64,000 nucleotides of DNA from Hoeflea marina (GCF_003182275.1 NZ_QGTR01000002.1:1-64000); one strand, 5' to 3'. Counted from the first letter of the stretch, positions 46,802 to 56,862 are shown. Program-made: numbers and translations. The notes: a model not told the origin generated them from the letters alone.

Positions 46802-47051
46802 CCGGGTCTCCTCTGGCTTTTCGGCCGCCTGGGCCGTTCGTGACCCTTCGAACCACGCTTTGCCGCCGCCATGCAAGCCTGAATTCCGCCCGGCATGGCC
46901 GGGAGCCAAGAAAAAGGACTCGCCCATCCGTTTTCCGCTGATATGGTTCCCGCCGGGGCGGGACCGCGGATGCGCCTGCCAGTGGGAACCAATTGCGCAC
47001 GGGGAGGGGTTCGCCCCCGCCTTGTGAAGCCAAGTGAGTAGGGAGAGTCTG

Positions 47052-48194
47052 ATGAAGAACACAGTTATCGCGGCCGCGACCATCGCGGCATTTGCGGCAG
47101 GCATGGCTTCGGCCCATGCCGATCCTGTCAAGGTCGGCATGATCACCACGCTGTCGGGCGGCGGCGCCTCGCTGGGGATCGATTCCCGCGACGGCTTCCT
47201 GCTGGCGGTCAAGCAGTCCGGCACCAAGGACATCGAGGTCATCGTCGAGGACGACGCGCAGAAGCCGGACCTCGCCGTGCAACTCGCCGACAAGCTGATC
47301 CAGTCCGACAAGGTCGACGTGCTCACCGGCATCGTCTGGTCCAACCTCGCCATGGCCGTGGTGCCGTCGGCCGTGGCGCAGGGCAAGCTCTACCTCTCCA
47401 CCAACGCCGCGCCCTCGCAGCTCGCGGGCGCCGGCTGCAACGCCAATTACTACTCGGTCTCCTACCAGAACGACAATCTGCATGAAGCCGCCGGCGAATA
47501 CGCCAACACCGCGGGCATGAAGAAGGTCTTCATCATGGCCCCCAACTACCCGGCGGGCAAGGATTCGCTGGCCGGCTTCAAGCGCTTCTACAAGGGCGAG
47601 GTGGTCTCCGAAATCTACACCGAACTCGGCGCCAAGGACTATGCCGGCGAAATCGCCCAGATCCGCGCCTCGGGCGCCGACGGCGTGTTCTTCTTCCTGC
47701 CCGGCGGCATGGGCATCTCCTTCATGAAGCAGTATGCCGGCGCCGGCGTCGACGTGCCGCTGATCGGTCCCGCCTTCTCGTTCGACCAGAACATCCTGCA
47801 GGCGGTCGGCGACGCGGCGCTTGGCGTCAAGAACACCTCGACCTGGTCGAAGGATCTCGACAACCAGGCCAACAAGGATTTCGTTGCCGCCTATCAGGCC
47901 GAATACAACCGGCTTCCGTCGATCTACGCGGCGCAGGGCTATGACACCGCCAACCTGCTGATCTCGGCGATGGCCAAGGCGGCGGTCTCCGACCAGGCCG
48001 GCTTCCGCACGGCGCTGGAAGCGGCCAATTTCAAATCGGTACGCGGCAAGTTCAGCTTCGGCCCCAATCATCATCCGATCCAGGACATCTATGTCCGCGA
48101 AGTGGTCAAGGAAGGCGACATCTACACCAACAAGATCGTCGCCACCGCGATGACGGATCATGCCGACGCCTACGCGGCCGATTGCAAAATGTAA
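47052..48194 (+). CDS. Branched-chain-amino-acid-type ABC transporter substrate-binding protein
   Basis: Periplasmic receptor of 380 aa with a signal peptide (MKNTVIAAATIAAFAAGMAS AHA). It belongs to the Leu/Ile/Val-binding-like (Peripla_BP_6) family: VKVGMITTLSGGGASLGIDSRDG, then DVLTGIVWSNLAMAVVPSA. The ATG at 47052 follows GGGAGAG. First gene of a five-gene livJHMGF-like operon. The real ligand may be an aromatic acid, amide or other amino acid; sequence alone does not decide. Confidence 0.86.
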   Translation: MKNTVIAAATIAAFAAGMASAHADPVKVGMITTLSGGGASLGIDSRDGFLLAVKQSGTKDIEVIVEDDAQKPDLAVQLADKLIQSDKVDVLTGIVWSNLAMAVVPSAVAQGKLYLSTNAAPSQLAGAGCNANYYSVSYQNDNLHEAAGEYANTAGMKKVFIMAPNYPAGKDSLAGFKRFYKGEVVSEIYTELGAKDYAGEIAQIRASGADGVFFFLPGGMGISFMKQYAGAGVDVPLIGPAFSFDQNILQAVGDAALGVKNTSTWSKDLDNQANKDFVAAYQAEYNRLPSIYAAQGYDTANLLISAMAKAAVSDQAGFRTALEAANFKSVRGKFSFGPNHHPIQDIYVREVVKEGDIYTNKIVATAMTDHADAYAADCKM

Positions 48195-48257
48195 CATTCC
48201 GCATGCCGGGCGGGCCTGATCGGCCCGCCCGGCCTTGCATCACGGGCTCTTCCTTCC

Positions 48258-49178
48258 ATGACATTCGCCCTCTTCACGGAGCAGATCCTCAACGGTCTCC
48301 AGCTCGGCGTCATGCTGTTCCTGATGGCGGCCGGGCTGACGCTGATCTTCGGCGTGATGGGGCTGATCAATCTCGCCCATGGCTCGCTGTTCATGGTCGG
48401 CGGGTTCGTCTGCGCCGCGGTCGCCGTGTGGAGCGGCTCGTTCTGGCTCGGCCTGGCTGCGAGCCTGGTGGCCTCGGCCGCCGCCGGCGCCCTGGTCGAG
48501 ATCGCCGTCATCCGCAGGCTCTATGACCGCGACCATCTCGACCAGGTGCTCGCCACCTTCGCGCTGGTGCTGATGTTCTCGGAGGCCACCCGCTTCGTCT
48601 TCGGCTCCTCGCCGCTCTACCTCAATCCGCCCGCCATGCTCTCCGGTCCGGTGATGCTGCCCGGCGGCATTGCCTATCCGGCCTACCGGCTGGCGATCAT
48701 CGTCGCCGGCCTCCTGGTTGCCGGCGGGCTGGGGCTGCTCATCAACCGCACGCGGCTCGGGGTGCGCATCCGCGCCGGAGAGGCCGACCGCGAGATGATC
48801 TCGGCGCTCGGCATCGACATCCGCACCCTCTACACGATCGTCTTCGCGCTCGGCGCGGCGCTGGCCGGGTTCGCCGGCGCGCTTGTCGGCGCCATCCAGT
48901 CGGTGGAGGTGGGCATGGGCGAACCGGTGCTGATCCTCGCCTTCGTCGTCATCGTCATCGGCGGCATCGGTTCGATCCGCGGCGCGTTGATCGCCTCCGT
49001 CATCGTCGGCGTCGTCGACACGATGGGCCGCTTTCTCCTGCCCGACCTGCTTTCCGGCATGATGGATGCCGCCTCGGCGCGCGGCACGGGCGCGGCAATC
49101 GCCTCGATGCTCATCTATGTGCTGATGGCGCTGGTGCTGATCGTCAAGCCGAGGGGGTTGTTTCCCGCCCATGGCTGA
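48258..49178 (+). CDS. Branched-chain-amino-acid-type ABC transporter permease (LivH-like)
   Basis: Inner-membrane permease of 306 aa with about eight helices. LivH features are FTEQILNGLQLGVMLFLMAAG at the N-terminus, GLINLAHGSLFMVGGF, and RAGEADREMISALGID before the late helices (VVIVIGGIGSIRGALIASVI). It overlaps the LivM-like gene by 8 nt and pairs with it in the transmembrane channel. Confidence 0.9.
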   Translation: MTFALFTEQILNGLQLGVMLFLMAAGLTLIFGVMGLINLAHGSLFMVGGFVCAAVAVWSGSFWLGLAASLVASAAAGALVEIAVIRRLYDRDHLDQVLATFALVLMFSEATRFVFGSSPLYLNPPAMLSGPVMLPGGIAYPAYRLAIIVAGLLVAGGLGLLINRTRLGVRIRAGEADREMISALGIDIRTLYTIVFALGAALAGFAGALVGAIQSVEVGMGEPVLILAFVVIVIGGIGSIRGALIASVIVGVVDTMGRFLLPDLLSGMMDAASARGTGAAIASMLIYVLMALVLIVKPRGLFPAHG

Positions 49179-50160
49179 ATTTCTCAACGAGCGGCGCATG
49201 TCGCTGGCCATCGCGCTGGCCCTGCTCGCCGTGCCGCTCATGGCCGAGTGGCTGGGCAACTCCTTCTACACCACGCTCGCCACCCGCGCCGCGATTCTGG
49301 CGCTGGCCGGCGTCGGCCTCAACATCGCGTTGGGCTCGGGCGGGCTGATCTCGCTTGGCCATGCCGCCTTCTTCGGCATCGGCGGCTATGCGGTTGGCAT
49401 CATCGCCAGCCACCACCAGGCCTATGAGCCGCTGATGACCTGGCCGCTGACCATCGCCGCCACCAACCAGATGCCGGTGCTGTGGCTCGTGGCCATCCTG
49501 GCGAGCGGCCTGGCGGCGCTCATGATCGGGGCGCTCAGCCTGCGCACGTCGGGCGTCTATTTCATCATGATCACACTGGCGTTTGCGCAGATGATCTACT
49601 ACTTCGCCGTCTCCTGGCCGGCCTATGGCGGACAGGACGGGCTGTCGATCTATGTCCGCGACGGCTTCCCCGGCCTCAACACGCTCCGGCCGCTCGACTT
49701 CTTCCTGCTCTGCTATGCGGTGCTGATGGTGGTGCTGGCGCTGGTGCGGATGATCTCGGGCGCACGCTTCGGCGCGATGCTCGAGGCGGTCCGGCAGAAT
49801 CCGGCCCGCGTGGCGGCGCTCGGCCTGTCGCCCTTCCGCATCCGGCTTGTCGCCTTCGTGCTCTCCGGCATGGTCACCGGGCTTGCCGGCGCGCTCTATG
49901 CCGATCTCAACCGCTTCGTCAGTCCGTCGATGCTGTCCTGGCACATGTCGGGCGAGATCATGGTCTTCGTCATCCTCGGCGGCGCCGGGCGGCTGTTCGG
50001 GCCGGTGGCGGGCGCCTGCATCTATGTGCTCTTCGAGCATGTCTTCGGTGGCGTGAGCGACTACTGGCAGTTCTTTCTGGGGGCGCTGCTGCTCGGCGTG
50101 GTGCTGTTTGCGCGTGGCGGCCTTATCGGCCTGGCGGCGGGGAGGGCGCGGCATGACTGA
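49171..50160 (+). CDS. Branched-chain-amino-acid-type ABC transporter permease (LivM-like)
   Basis: Inner-membrane permease of 329 aa. LivM features are LALAGVGLNIALGSGGLISL then GHAAFFGIGGYAVG near residues 43-75, ALSLRTSGVYFIMITLAFAQ, and VRQNPARVAALGLSPFRIRL. It overlaps both neighbours by 8 nt (ATG inside the LivH-like gene; its own stop inside the LivG-like start), so translation is tightly coupled. Confidence 0.9.
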   Translation: MAEFLNERRMSLAIALALLAVPLMAEWLGNSFYTTLATRAAILALAGVGLNIALGSGGLISLGHAAFFGIGGYAVGIIASHHQAYEPLMTWPLTIAATNQMPVLWLVAILASGLAALMIGALSLRTSGVYFIMITLAFAQMIYYFAVSWPAYGGQDGLSIYVRDGFPGLNTLRPLDFFLLCYAVLMVVLALVRMISGARFGAMLEAVRQNPARVAALGLSPFRIRLVAFVLSGMVTGLAGALYADLNRFVSPSMLSWHMSGEIMVFVILGGAGRLFGPVAGACIYVLFEHVFGGVSDYWQFFLGALLLGVVLFARGGLIGLAAGRARHD

Positions 50161-50899
50161 ACCGGTTCTCTCGCTGTCCGGCGTGACGCGGAGCTTCGGC
50201 GCGCTGAAGGTGTCCGACGCGGTCGATCTCGACCTGCGCGCCGGAGAGATCCATGCGCTGATCGGTCCCAACGGCGCCGGAAAGTCGACGCTGATCAAGC
50301 TGATATCGGGCGAGATCGAGCCCGACGCCGGCCGCATCCGCTTTGCCGGCCGCGATCTCCAGGGTCTCGACCAGGCGGCCCGGGCCCGTCTCGGGCTGGC
50401 GCGGACCTTTCAGGTCTCCTCGCTGATCCCGGATTTCTCGGTGCGCCGCAATGTCATGCTGGCGGTTCAGGCCCGCGAGGGATCTGGCTTCGGCTTCGTC
50501 CGCCAGGTCTCGGGCGACAGCCGGCTTGGCGATGCGGCGATGACGGCGCTCGGTCGCGTCGGGCTGCAGGACCGGGCGCAGGTGCCGGCGGCCGAGCTCT
50601 CGCACGGCGAACGCCGCCTGCTCGAGATCGCCATGGCGCTGGCGCTCAGGCCCAGGGCCTTCCTGATGGACGAGCCGATGGCGGGACTCGGCAGCGAGGG
50701 ATCGGGCGCGCTGATCGGCTTTCTCGATTCGCTCCGCGGCGAGGCGCCGATCCTGCTCGTCGAGCACGACATGGACGCCGTCTTCGCGCTCGCCGACCGC
50801 ATTTCCGTGCTGGTCGGCGGCCGGGTCATCGCCCATGGCAGCCCGGACGACATCCGCGCCGATGCGGATGTCCGCGCCGCCTATCTCGGGGAGGAGTGA
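50153..50899 (+). CDS. Branched-chain-amino-acid-type ABC transporter ATPase (LivG-like)
   Basis: Cytoplasmic ATPase of 248 aa. Walker A GPNGAGKST is near residues 39-47, signature LSHGERRLLEIAMAL (LSHGE variant usual in LivG), Walker B FLMDEPMAGL, then ILLVEHDMDAVFALADRI. The ATG at 50153 overlaps the permease stop. It partners with the LivF-like protein. Confidence 0.9.
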   Translation: MTEPVLSLSGVTRSFGALKVSDAVDLDLRAGEIHALIGPNGAGKSTLIKLISGEIEPDAGRIRFAGRDLQGLDQAARARLGLARTFQVSSLIPDFSVRRNVMLAVQAREGSGFGFVRQVSGDSRLGDAAMTALGRVGLQDRAQVPAAELSHGERRLLEIAMALALRPRAFLMDEPMAGLGSEGSGALIGFLDSLRGEAPILLVEHDMDAVFALADRISVLVGGRVIAHGSPDDIRADADVRAAYLGEE

Positions 50900-50901
50900 G
50901 C

Positions 50902-51588
50902 ATGGCGCTGCTCAGGGTCCGCAATCTCGAAGCCTTCTACGGCGCCTCGCAGGCGCTGTTCGGTGTCGATCTCGAGGTCGGCGAGGGCGAGGTGGTGGCG
51001 CTGATGGGCCGCAACGGCATGGGCAAGACCACCACGATCCGGGCGATCACCCGCATGCTGCGCTCGAGCCGCGGCGAGGTGCGTTTCGCAGGCCGCGACC
51101 TGGCGCCGCTGCCGTCCTTCCGCGCCGCCCGTCTCGGCATCGGCCTGGTGCCGGAAGGCCGGCGCTGCTTCGGGCCGCTGAATGTCAGGGAAAACCTGAC
51201 TGCCGCCGCGCGCCCGGGCGCCTGGACGCTTAATCGGGTCGTCGGCCTGTTTCCGCGGCTGGGCGAGCGCATGGGCCAGCAGGCCCTGACGCTGTCGGGC
51301 GGCGAGCAGCAGATGCTTGCCATCGGCCGGGCGCTGATGACCAATCCCCGGCTGCTCATTCTCGACGAAGCCACCGAGGGGCTGGCGCCGGTGGTGCGGC
51401 GGGAAATCTGGGCGGCCATCGGCGAGCTCAAGCGCGACGGCCAGTCCATCCTCGTCGTCGACAAGGCCTTCCGGGAGCTGCGCGACCTGGCCGACCGCTG
51501 CGTCATCCTCGCCCGCGGCCGCAGCGAGTGGACCGGCCGCCCCGGCGATATCACCGAGGCGATCGAAACCAGCCTGCTCGGCGTCTGA
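50902..51588 (+). CDS. Branched-chain-amino-acid-type ABC transporter ATPase (LivF-like)
   Basis: Cytoplasmic ATPase of 228 aa. Walker A GRNGMGKTT, signature LSGGEQQMLAIGRALMTNP and Walker B LLILDEATEGLAP identify LivF. The ATG at 50902 is preferred over an overlapping GTG at 50896 because GGGGAGGAG then has normal spacing. Last gene of the importer operon; convergent with the RND pump. Confidence 0.9.
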   Translation: MALLRVRNLEAFYGASQALFGVDLEVGEGEVVALMGRNGMGKTTTIRAITRMLRSSRGEVRFAGRDLAPLPSFRAARLGIGLVPEGRRCFGPLNVRENLTAAARPGAWTLNRVVGLFPRLGERMGQQALTLSGGEQQMLAIGRALMTNPRLLILDEATEGLAPVVRREIWAAIGELKRDGQSILVVDKAFRELRDLADRCVILARGRSEWTGRPGDITEAIETSLLGV

Positions 51589-51602
51589 GCACGGCTGCGC
51601 CG

Positions 51603-54600
51603 CTACTCGGCCGCCTCGCGCGGCATCACCAGTTTTGGTGCCGGGCGGACACCCGATTCGAGCCGTGCGAGCCGTTCGCGCAGGGACGTGATCTCCTCGG
51701 CATTGGCCTGCAGGCCGGCCGTCAGCGCCTCCGGCTCCAGCACCGCGGGGTCCGCTTCCTTCGGGCCGATGAAGCGGCTGAAGATGCGCCCGAGCAGGCG
51801 CGAGAAGTCGTCCATGATCAGGAAGAAGGAGGGCACGACCACGAGGCTGAGCACGGTCGAGACGATGATGCCGCCCATCACCGCCACCGCCATCGGCGCG
51901 CGGAACGAGCCGCCCTCGCCCACGCCCATGGCCGACGGCAGCATGCCGGCCGACATGGCGATCGAGGTCATGACGATCGGCCGCGCGCGCTTCTTGCCCG
52001 ATTCGATCATTGCCTCCACCCGGTCGGTTCCGGACCGGACCAGCTCGACGGCGAAGTCGACCAGCAGGATGGCGTTCTTGGTGACGATCCCCATCAGCAT
52101 CAGGATGCCGATCAGCACCGGCATCGACACTGCATAGCCGGTGAGGATCAGGCCGGCGGCCACTCCGCCGATCGCCAGAGGCAGCGAGAACAGGATGGTG
52201 AAGGGCTGGATGACGTCCTTGAACAGGAGGATCAGCACGGTCAGCACCAGCAGCAGGCCCAGCAGCATGGCGTTCTGGAAGCTGACGAGCAGTTCGTTCT
52301 GCACCTCGGCATCTCCGGATTCCCGGACCTCGACCGAGGCCGGCAGCCTGGTGTCGGCGATGACCTTGGCGAAGGCCTGCTTGGCGGTGTCGAGCGCCAC
52401 GCCGATCGGCAGGCTGGCGCCGATGGTGGCGAGCCGTTCACGGTCGAAGCGGTTGATGGTGCTCGGGCCCTGGGTGATGAGGATGTCGGCCACCGATTTC
52501 AGCGGCACCTGGCCGCCGCCGGCCGTCGCCACCTGCAGATTGCCGATGCGGTCGATATCTGTGCGGTAGAGCGGCGCCAGCTGCACCCGGATCGGAATCT
52601 GCCGGTCATCGAGCGAGATCTTGGCGAGCGCCGCGCTGTTTTCGCCGATGGTGGCCACGCGCACCGTCTCGGCGATCTGCGAGGTGGTGACGCCAAGCCG
52701 CGCGGCCTCGTCGGCGCGTGGACGGATCTGCACCTCCGGACGCGGCAGGGCGCCCGAGACGCTGACGCTGGACAGGTCCGGCTGCTGCTTGAGTTTCGGC
52801 TCGAGGGCCGCCACCGCCTCGTTGATGTCGGCTTCGCTCACCGAGATCACGTTGTAGGACAGGTCGCGGTCACCGCGGTCGTTGAGCTTGTAGGCGCGGA
52901 TGTCGGGCACGGCGGCAAGCTTGTCGAAGATTTCCGCCTCGATTTCCGCCTGCGACCGTGTGCGGCCGTTGACCTGCATCGTCGGCATGAAATCGCCGGG
53001 CACGGCATGGGCCAGGCCGTTGACCACCTTCTTGAGCATCGAGTGCTCGATCCTGGTCAGGAGAACGGCGACCGATGCGCGGCGAATGTCCATTTCGCCC
53101 TTCGGCGAGGTGCCGCCGAGAATGAAGACATTCTCCACTCCGTCGATCGGCGCGATGATGGCGCGCATGGCCTCGGTGGTCCTGTCGGTGTCGGCGAGCG
53201 TGGCGCCCGGGGGCAGCTCGGCGCTGATGCTGACGCGCGAGACGTCCTCCGGCGGCAGGAACGAGCCCGGCACCTGGGCCATGAAATGCACGGCCACCAC
53301 CAGCGAGGCTATGGCCGCCAGCAGCGTCGTGTAGCGCCAGCGCAGCGTCCGGGAGATGAGGCCGGTATAGGCCCGCATGATCCAGCCGTCTGCGGTGCCC
53401 TCGTCATGGGCGTCGCCCGGGCGCATCAGATAGGCGGCCATCATCGGCGTGATCAGGCGGGCGACGAGCAGCGAGAACATGACCGCCACGGCGACCGTCA
53501 TGCCGAACTGGCGGAAATACTGCCCCGGGATGCCCGGCATGAACGAGACCGGCACGAAGACGGCAATGATGGTGAAGGTGGTGGCGATGACGGCGAGGCC
53601 GATTTCGTCCGCCGCCTCGATCGAGGCGCGATAAGGCGTCTTGCCCATCTTGATGTGGCGCGAGATGTTCTCCACCTCGACGATGGCGTCATCGACCAGG
53701 ATCCCGGTCGCCAGCGTGATGGCGAGCAGGCTGACCAGGTTGAGCGAGAAGCCGAGCAGGTCCATGACATAGAAGGTCGGGATCGCCGACAGCGGCAGCG
53801 CGATGGCCGCAATCAGCGTGGCGCGCCAGTTGCGCAGGAACAGGAACACCACGAGCACCGCGAGAAGCGAACCTTCGGTCAGCGTGTGCAGCGCCGATTC
53901 GTAGTTGCCGTAGGTGTAGAACACCGTGTCGTCGACCGGCACCAGCTTGACGCCGGGATTCCTGGCGCGGATGTCGTCGAGCGTTTCGGTGACGACCTCG
54001 GCGACCGAGACCTCGCTGGCTCCCTTTGCCCGGAAGACGGCGAAGGACACCACCTGGCCGCCATTGTAGCGCGAGAAGGACCTGAGTTCCTCGTAGGTGT
54101 CGCGGATCTGGCCCAGTTCGCCCAGCCGGACAAAGCGGCCGTTGGGAAGCGCGATCGTCGTCTTTTCCAGCGTCTCGACGCTCTGGGCACTGCCCAGCGT
54201 GCGGATCGCCTGCTCCCGATCGCCGATTTCGCCGCGGCCGCCGCCGAGATCGGCATTTGTCGCGCGCAGCTGACGGTTCACGTCGGCGGCCGTGATCCCG
54301 TAGGAGGCCAGCCGCGCCGGATCGAGCTCGACCCGGATCTCGCGGTCGGCGCCGCCGTAGCGGTCGACGCGGCCGACGCCGCGCTGGCCCTGCAGCGCGC
54401 GCTTGACGGTGTCGTCGACGAACCAGGAGGCTTCCTCAAGCGTCATGTTGGGAGCATCGACCGCGAAGGTCATGATCGCCTGTCCCTCGACATCGATGCG
54501 CGTGACGATCGGGGCCTCGATGGAGGCGGGCAGGTCGCCGCGGATCCGGTCGATGGCGTCCTTGACGTCCTGGACGGCCTTGTCGGTGGGCACTTCCATG

Positions 54601-54887
54601 CGGAACTTGACCACCGTGCTCGACTGGCCGTCGGAGACGGTCGAGGAGATGTCGTCGACCCCGGTGATGCCGGCGACGGCATCCTCGATCTCCTTCGTCA
54701 CCTGGCTCTCGAGTTCGGAGGGCGCGGCACCCGGCTGCGAGATGGCGACGGAAACCAGCGGCACGTCGATGTTCGGGAACCGGGTGATGGGCAGGCTGTA
54801 GAAGGACTGCACGCCGACGATGACCAGCAGCGCGAAGGCCAGCAGCGGCGCGATCGGATTTCGGATGGCCCAGGCTGAGAAATTCAT
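51603..54887 (-). CDS. RND-family efflux pump inner-membrane transporter (AcrB/MexF-like)
   Basis: Inner-membrane proton antiporter of 1094 aa, longer than the usual ~1030-1050 because of a C-terminal cytoplasmic tail. AcrB features include the N-terminal MNFSAWAIRNPIAPLLAFAL helix, the proton-relay Asp pair in ATGILVDDAIVEVENISRH (TM4), the PTFYVMDLLGFSLN turn, and VRIGVTKNAILL-like LMGIVTKNAILLVDF near TM11. It is operonic with the adaptor gene (9-nt gap) and the TetR gene. No outer-membrane channel gene is linked, so it must borrow one. Confidence 0.9.
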   Translation of the reverse strand: MNFSAWAIRNPIAPLLAFALLVIVGVQSFYSLPITRFPNIDVPLVSVAISQPGAAPSELESQVTKEIEDAVAGITGVDDISSTVSDGQSSTVVKFRMEVPTDKAVQDVKDAIDRIRGDLPASIEAPIVTRIDVEGQAIMTFAVDAPNMTLEEASWFVDDTVKRALQGQRGVGRVDRYGGADREIRVELDPARLASYGITAADVNRQLRATNADLGGGRGEIGDREQAIRTLGSAQSVETLEKTTIALPNGRFVRLGELGQIRDTYEELRSFSRYNGGQVVSFAVFRAKGASEVSVAEVVTETLDDIRARNPGVKLVPVDDTVFYTYGNYESALHTLTEGSLLAVLVVFLFLRNWRATLIAAIALPLSAIPTFYVMDLLGFSLNLVSLLAITLATGILVDDAIVEVENISRHIKMGKTPYRASIEAADEIGLAVIATTFTIIAVFVPVSFMPGIPGQYFRQFGMTVAVAVMFSLLVARLITPMMAAYLMRPGDAHDEGTADGWIMRAYTGLISRTLRWRYTTLLAAIASLVVAVHFMAQVPGSFLPPEDVSRVSISAELPPGATLADTDRTTEAMRAIIAPIDGVENVFILGGTSPKGEMDIRRASVAVLLTRIEHSMLKKVVNGLAHAVPGDFMPTMQVNGRTRSQAEIEAEIFDKLAAVPDIRAYKLNDRGDRDLSYNVISVSEADINEAVAALEPKLKQQPDLSSVSVSGALPRPEVQIRPRADEAARLGVTTSQIAETVRVATIGENSAALAKISLDDRQIPIRVQLAPLYRTDIDRIGNLQVATAGGGQVPLKSVADILITQGPSTINRFDRERLATIGASLPIGVALDTAKQAFAKVIADTRLPASVEVRESGDAEVQNELLVSFQNAMLLGLLLVLTVLILLFKDVIQPFTILFSLPLAIGGVAAGLILTGYAVSMPVLIGILMLMGIVTKNAILLVDFAVELVRSGTDRVEAMIESGKKRARPIVMTSIAMSAGMLPSAMGVGEGGSFRAPMAVAVMGGIIVSTVLSLVVVPSFFLIMDDFSRLLGRIFSRFIGPKEADPAVLEPEALTAGLQANAEEITSLRERLARLESGVRPAPKLVMPREAAE

Positions 54888-54896
54888 GGCGAACCC

Positions 54897-56111
54897 CTAT
54901 TCCGTTGCGACGGCGGCGCGGCCGCTTTCGGTTTCGACCGCCGGATTGACCCGGTCCCCGTCGCGCACGAAGGCGCCTGCCTTGGCGACGATCAGGTCGC
55001 CGGCCTTCAGCCCGTCGAGGATTTCCACCCGGCTGCCATTGCGGATGCCGGTGGTGATCGGCGTGTTGCGGGCGCGGCCCTCGGCGAGCTTGAGCACCAT
55101 CGCGCCCTTGGCCGTGATGTTGACCGAGTTGACCGGCACCACCACGCCGCTGCGGTCGGCGACGATGATGGCAGCCTCGGCGAACATGCCCGAGCGCAGG
55201 CCTTCGGGATCCGGCAGTTCGATGCGCACCAGCCCAAGCCGGGTCGAGGTGTCGAGCGCCGGCTCGATCAGCCTGACCGTGCCCAGGCGCGGCTCCGGCG
55301 AACCGGCGACGGTGACGTCCACCGTCTGGCCCTGCCGGATCTTCAGCATGTCGGTCTCGGCCACGTCGGCGCGCACTTCCAGCGCGCCGTCGCGGATCAG
55401 CGTGAACATCGGATTGCCCGAGGCGCTGGCGATGGCCCCGACGCGGGCGGCGCGCGCGCTGACGATGCCGGCGACCGGCGCCTTGACCTCGGTGCGGGCG
55501 AGCCTGAGGTCGATGTCCTCCATCTGAGCGTCGACCACGGCCACGTCGGCCTGGGCCACCTTGATGGATTCCTCCACCGAGAGCAGTCGCGCATTCGCCG
55601 TCGTCAGCGCCGCCTCGGCCTGATCGGCCTGGACGGAGGAGAAGGCGCCGCTCTTGGCGAGCGTCGCGGCGCGGTCGCGCGCTTTCAGCGCCTCGCTGGC
55701 ATTCGACCGGACTTCGGCCAGCTGCGCGTTCAGCTGGGCGATGCCGGCAAGCGCCTTGGCGCGGCTGGCGTTCATCTGGCTGCGCTGCAGGATCAGCTGG
55801 TCGTCGGCGAGCTTGGCCAGCACCTGGCCGGCCTCGACCAGGTCGCCGACATTGGCGGAAAGCGTCTGGATCGCCAGCCCCTCGAGCTGCGGCTGCACCA
55901 GGACTTCCTCGACCGGCTGCACGGTGCCGTTGGCGAGCACCTTGTCGACGATCCGCTCGTTGACGGCGGCGACGGCGATGATCGTCGGCGCGATGGCCTC
56001 CGTCGTGGCCGGGGCGGCGGCATCGGCGGCATGGCCCTGCAGCGGCGGGAAGGCGAGGCTGGCAAGCAGAAGGGCGAGGGGTGCGTGAGAGCGCATGGCA
56101 AAGGGTTCCAT
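54897..56111 (-). CDS. RND efflux pump periplasmic adaptor (membrane fusion protein)
   Basis: Periplasmic adaptor of 404 aa. A signal peptide (MRSHAPLALLLASLAFPPLQ) follows a five-residue start. It has a biotinyl-lipoyl half (VLVQPQLEGLAIQTLSANVG ... VEAGQVLAKL), an alpha-hairpin with coiled coil at ~100-170, then LARTEVKAPVAGIVSARAAR and a beta-barrel. The ATG at 56111 overlaps the TetR stop (ATGA); ATG at 56096 is an alternative. Confidence 0.88.
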   Translation of the reverse strand: MEPFAMRSHAPLALLLASLAFPPLQGHAADAAAPATTEAIAPTIIAVAAVNERIVDKVLANGTVQPVEEVLVQPQLEGLAIQTLSANVGDLVEAGQVLAKLADDQLILQRSQMNASRAKALAGIAQLNAQLAEVRSNASEALKARDRAATLAKSGAFSSVQADQAEAALTTANARLLSVEESIKVAQADVAVVDAQMEDIDLRLARTEVKAPVAGIVSARAARVGAIASASGNPMFTLIRDGALEVRADVAETDMLKIRQGQTVDVTVAGSPEPRLGTVRLIEPALDTSTRLGLVRIELPDPEGLRSGMFAEAAIIVADRSGVVVPVNSVNITAKGAMVLKLAEGRARNTPITTGIRNGSRVEILDGLKAGDLIVAKAGAFVRDGDRVNPAVETESGRAAVATE

Positions 56112-56734
56112 CAGGCGTTCGGATCGGCGACGGGCGCCAGGAGTGTCTTGTCGATCGTGTCGAGTACCATCCGCCCGAGCGCGGCGGTGGCAGCATCGTC
56201 GGTGTAGTCGCGGGTGCAGTATTTCCGCTGCGCGAAGCCGTGGATCATCAGCATCATGAAATGAGCCTGGGTTTCGTAGCGCGCCATCTCCGCGGGGCTC
56301 TGGCTGCCGTGGATGCGCACGAGCGTGGCGACGATGTAGCGCCGCACGGTCTCTTCCATGTTGCGCTTGAGCTGGGCGATCTCGGGCAGCCGGAAGGAGG
56401 CCGACTGGATCTCTGTCCACAGCGCGGCGTCCTCGATGGGCAGGTTCTCGATCCGCTCCCTGAGGCAGGCGATGAAGATGGCCCTCGGATCGTCGGAGGT
56501 CTTGACCATCTCGAAGGTGGCCTCGATGTCCTGCAGGTCGCGCTCGACCAGCGCGGTGATGATGGCATTCTTGGAGGGAAAATAGCGGTAGAAGTTGCCC
56601 ACGCTCATCTGCGCCGCCTGCGCGAGATCCTGCATCGAGGCACCGTCGAAGCCCTTGCTGGCGAAGACGGATTTCACCCGCTCCAGGATATCGAGCACTT
56701 TCAGCTGGGCTGCGTCGGCGGCTGTGATGTCCAT
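56111..56734 (-). CDS. TetR-family regulator of the RND pump
   Basis: Cytoplasmic repressor of 207 aa with the TetR helix-turn-helix near residues 20-66 (VFASKGFDGASMQDLAQAAQ then MSVGNFYRYFPSKNAIITAL) and a helical effector domain. It is the first gene of tetR-adaptor-RND, so it probably represses its own operon. TGAATGAATATTCATTCCCA at 56785-56804, with the palindrome GAATGAATATTCATTC just upstream of the gene, is a strong operator candidate. Confidence 0.9.
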   Translation of the reverse strand: MDITAADAAQLKVLDILERVKSVFASKGFDGASMQDLAQAAQMSVGNFYRYFPSKNAIITALVERDLQDIEATFEMVKTSDDPRAIFIACLRERIENLPIEDAALWTEIQSASFRLPEIAQLKRNMEETVRRYIVATLVRIHGSQSPAEMARYETQAHFMMLMIHGFAQRKYCTRDYTDDAATAALGRMVLDTIDKTLLAPVADPNA

Positions 56735-56785
56735 ATGGCTGCGTTTCCCCGGGGCCTGTGGGTGGCCTCACGTTTGCACATGTAG

Positions 56786-56801
56786 TGAATGAATATTCAT
56801 T
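56786..56801. promoter_or_regulatory. Palindromic operator upstream of the RND pump operon
   Basis: GAATGAATATTCATTC is a perfect 16-bp palindrome about 50 bp upstream of the TetR start codon. TetR-type AATGAATATTCATT sites are typical autoregulatory operators of efflux regulators. AT-richness here contrasts with the surrounding DNA and fits a promoter. Confidence 0.7.
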
Positions 56802-56862
56802 CCCAATAGCACAATGCGGAAAACCTTGAAAGGGGTGGGCGCATTTTCGCGGACCGGACGGC

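Noticed and set aside
51528-54878. A plus-strand open frame of about 1100 codons opposite the RND transporter gene
   Set aside because: Antisense shadow: composition is Asp/Arg/His-rich without motifs, whereas the minus strand encodes an obvious AcrB-like protein.
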